A stretch of 6,251 nucleotides of DNA, from assembly GCA_905236225.1 (NCBI GenBank), contig CAJOPM010000212.1:1-6251 (forward strand). Reading direction: 5' to 3'. The notes under the pieces are model-generated. The model was not told the origin of the DNA. It ran no database searches and saw only the letters and a program-made list of their open reading frames with translations. Below, in pieces: positions 6,036 through 6,251 of this stretch. The translations under genes and the position numbers were made by a program. Source of the DNA: an uncultured Eubacterium sp. (GTDB taxonomy: Bacteria > Bacillota > Clostridia > Lachnospirales > Lachnospiraceae). How positions within the stretch are numbered: position 1 is the stretch's first letter; each line of letters starts with the position of its first letter.

Positions 6036-6046
6036 ACTGTTATAAT
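6036..6046 (+). promoter_or_regulatory. Perfect extended -10 promoter element
   Basis: TATAAT at 6041-6046 is preceded by TG at 6038-6039, giving TGtTATAAT. The position of the usual -35 (6018-6023) has no match to TTGACA and is instead overlapped by the tandem repeat, which suggests activator-dependent or regulator-blocked transcription. The start site would be near 6053. Confidence 0.7.
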
Positions 6047-6052
6047 AGCATC

Positions 6053-6171
6053 AGCAAATGAGTTAAGAACAGTTTGCTAGTAAAAAAGCCCTTCATGATA
6101 TAGTTTCATTGAAATATAACCCTCATACCCAAGAAGCGATTGCATTTACCCGATGCAATCGCTTCGCTTTT
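6053..6171 (+). ncRNA. Candidate small RNA or attenuated leader
   Basis: The predicted transcript begins at about 6053, exactly where a hairpin starts: AGCAAA (6053-6058) with TTTGCT (6073-6078), extended by a T.G pair (6059/6072) that forms only on this strand. A less certain stem lies around 6098-6114 (ATA-TTTC with GAAA-TAT). The RNA then reaches a 13-bp hairpin followed by CGCTTTT. No reading frame with a credible ribosome binding site occurs inside it: the two ATGs at 6059 and 6095 stop after one codon or so. The result would be an RNA of about 120 bases. The alternative is that this is the leader of a gene to the right of the window, with the hairpin acting as an attenuator. Confidence 0.35.
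6133..6171 (+). terminator. Possible intrinsic terminator or attenuator hairpin
   Basis: GAAGCGATTGCAT (6133-6145) pairs perfectly with ATGCAATCGCTTC (6153-6165) around a seven-base loop. The sequence GCTTTT follows, so the T run is only four and is offset by two bases, making termination plausible but inefficient. It may be the only terminator for the response regulator operon visible here, or simply the first of a cluster of inverted repeats that continues to the window edge. Confidence 0.42.
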
Positions 6172-6174
6172 GAT

Positions 6175-6250
6175 GCGCTTAAGATTTGCATATGAAATAT
6201 GTCAGCTCCGCTGACGCAAAGAAAGCGCCAAGTCTCGCGAGCGAGACTTG
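6175..6250. repeat. Cluster of nested and adjacent inverted repeats
   Basis: A three-part arm pairs GCGCTT (6175-6180) with AAGCGC (6223-6228), TTTGC (6185-6189) with GCAAA (6216-6220) and GTCAGC (6201-6206) with GCTGAC (6210-6215), leaving an 11-base bulge at 6190-6200. Immediately after it, CAAGTCTCG (6229-6237) pairs with CGAGACTTG (6242-6250). Nearly every base from 6133 to 6250 can therefore be placed in or between stems. This fits an interspersed repeat element or a structured leader of the next gene. No transposase or coding function was recognised. Confidence 0.45.
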
Positions 6251-6251
6251 A

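Noticed and set aside
6192..6251. A 19-codon + strand frame at the right edge (starts MKYVSSADAKK)
   Set aside because: It lacks a ribosome binding site and lies entirely within inverted repeats, so it is better explained as structure than as a peptide gene.
6122..6251. A minus-strand frame open at the right edge, about 42 codons
   Set aside because: It has no known domain and consists of the complementary arms of the inverted repeats. It could be the end of a gene from the right, but nothing visible supports that.
1..6251. Search for a CRISPR array, tRNA or rRNA genes, defence cassette, attachment site or replication origin
   Set aside because: No regularly spaced repeats, cloverleaf, rRNA segment, integrase or cas-like gene was seen anywhere in the window.

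Overview
The window looks like chromosomal DNA of a low-GC anaerobic Firmicute, most likely a clostridial Lachnospiraceae-type bacterium. This is inferred from AT-rich spacers, strong AGGAGG-type ribosome binding sites, a TTG start, a type III glutamine synthetase, a cytoplasmic cysteine-rich LVIVD propeller protein, and a response regulator with a SARP-like output domain. No taxonomic marker is present. All four complete protein genes lie on the + strand.

Layout. Positions 1-299 hold no convincing protein gene but are rich in potential RNA structure. They include a 10-base sequence present twice (76-85 and 195-204), either copy of which can pair with the same internal strand. The region ends in a hairpin about 25 bases before a lipid kinase of the diacylglycerol kinase/YegS/BmrU family (300-1256), which is closed by a strong intrinsic terminator (1309-1352). 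Next is a complete type III glutamine synthetase, GlnN (1391-3505). Its 3' side carries a two-tier hairpin of unknown purpose (3538-3588) and a 19-bp terminator (3622-3663). A separate promoter (about 3676-3704) then starts a two-gene unit: an LVIVD-repeat beta-propeller protein of unknown function (3758-5179, TTG start) and, 25 bases later, a response regulator with a receiver domain and a SARP-like winged helix (5205-5990).

The last 261 bases contain no gene that I can support, but they are full of signals. A direct repeat TTTTGTGAC occurs twice with an 11-bp period and sits just upstream of a perfect extended -10 (TGtTATAAT). The predicted transcript starts exactly at a hairpin and reaches a 13-bp hairpin with a short T run about 120 bases later. 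This could be a small RNA or the leader of a gene beyond the right edge. The final 76 bases are almost wholly inverted repeats.

How the parts fit. The lipid kinase (membrane lipid recycling) and glutamine synthetase (ammonia assimilation) are housekeeping genes, apparently separately transcribed. The LVIVD protein and the response regulator probably form an operon; no sensor kinase is in view. The most interesting possibilities are the structured region before the lipid kinase (possibly an orphan IscB-type omega/HEARO RNA, an IS200/IS605 end, or a new leader), the LVIVD-regulator pair, and the tandem-repeat promoter driving a candidate small RNA. None of these identities can be proven from sequence inspection alone.
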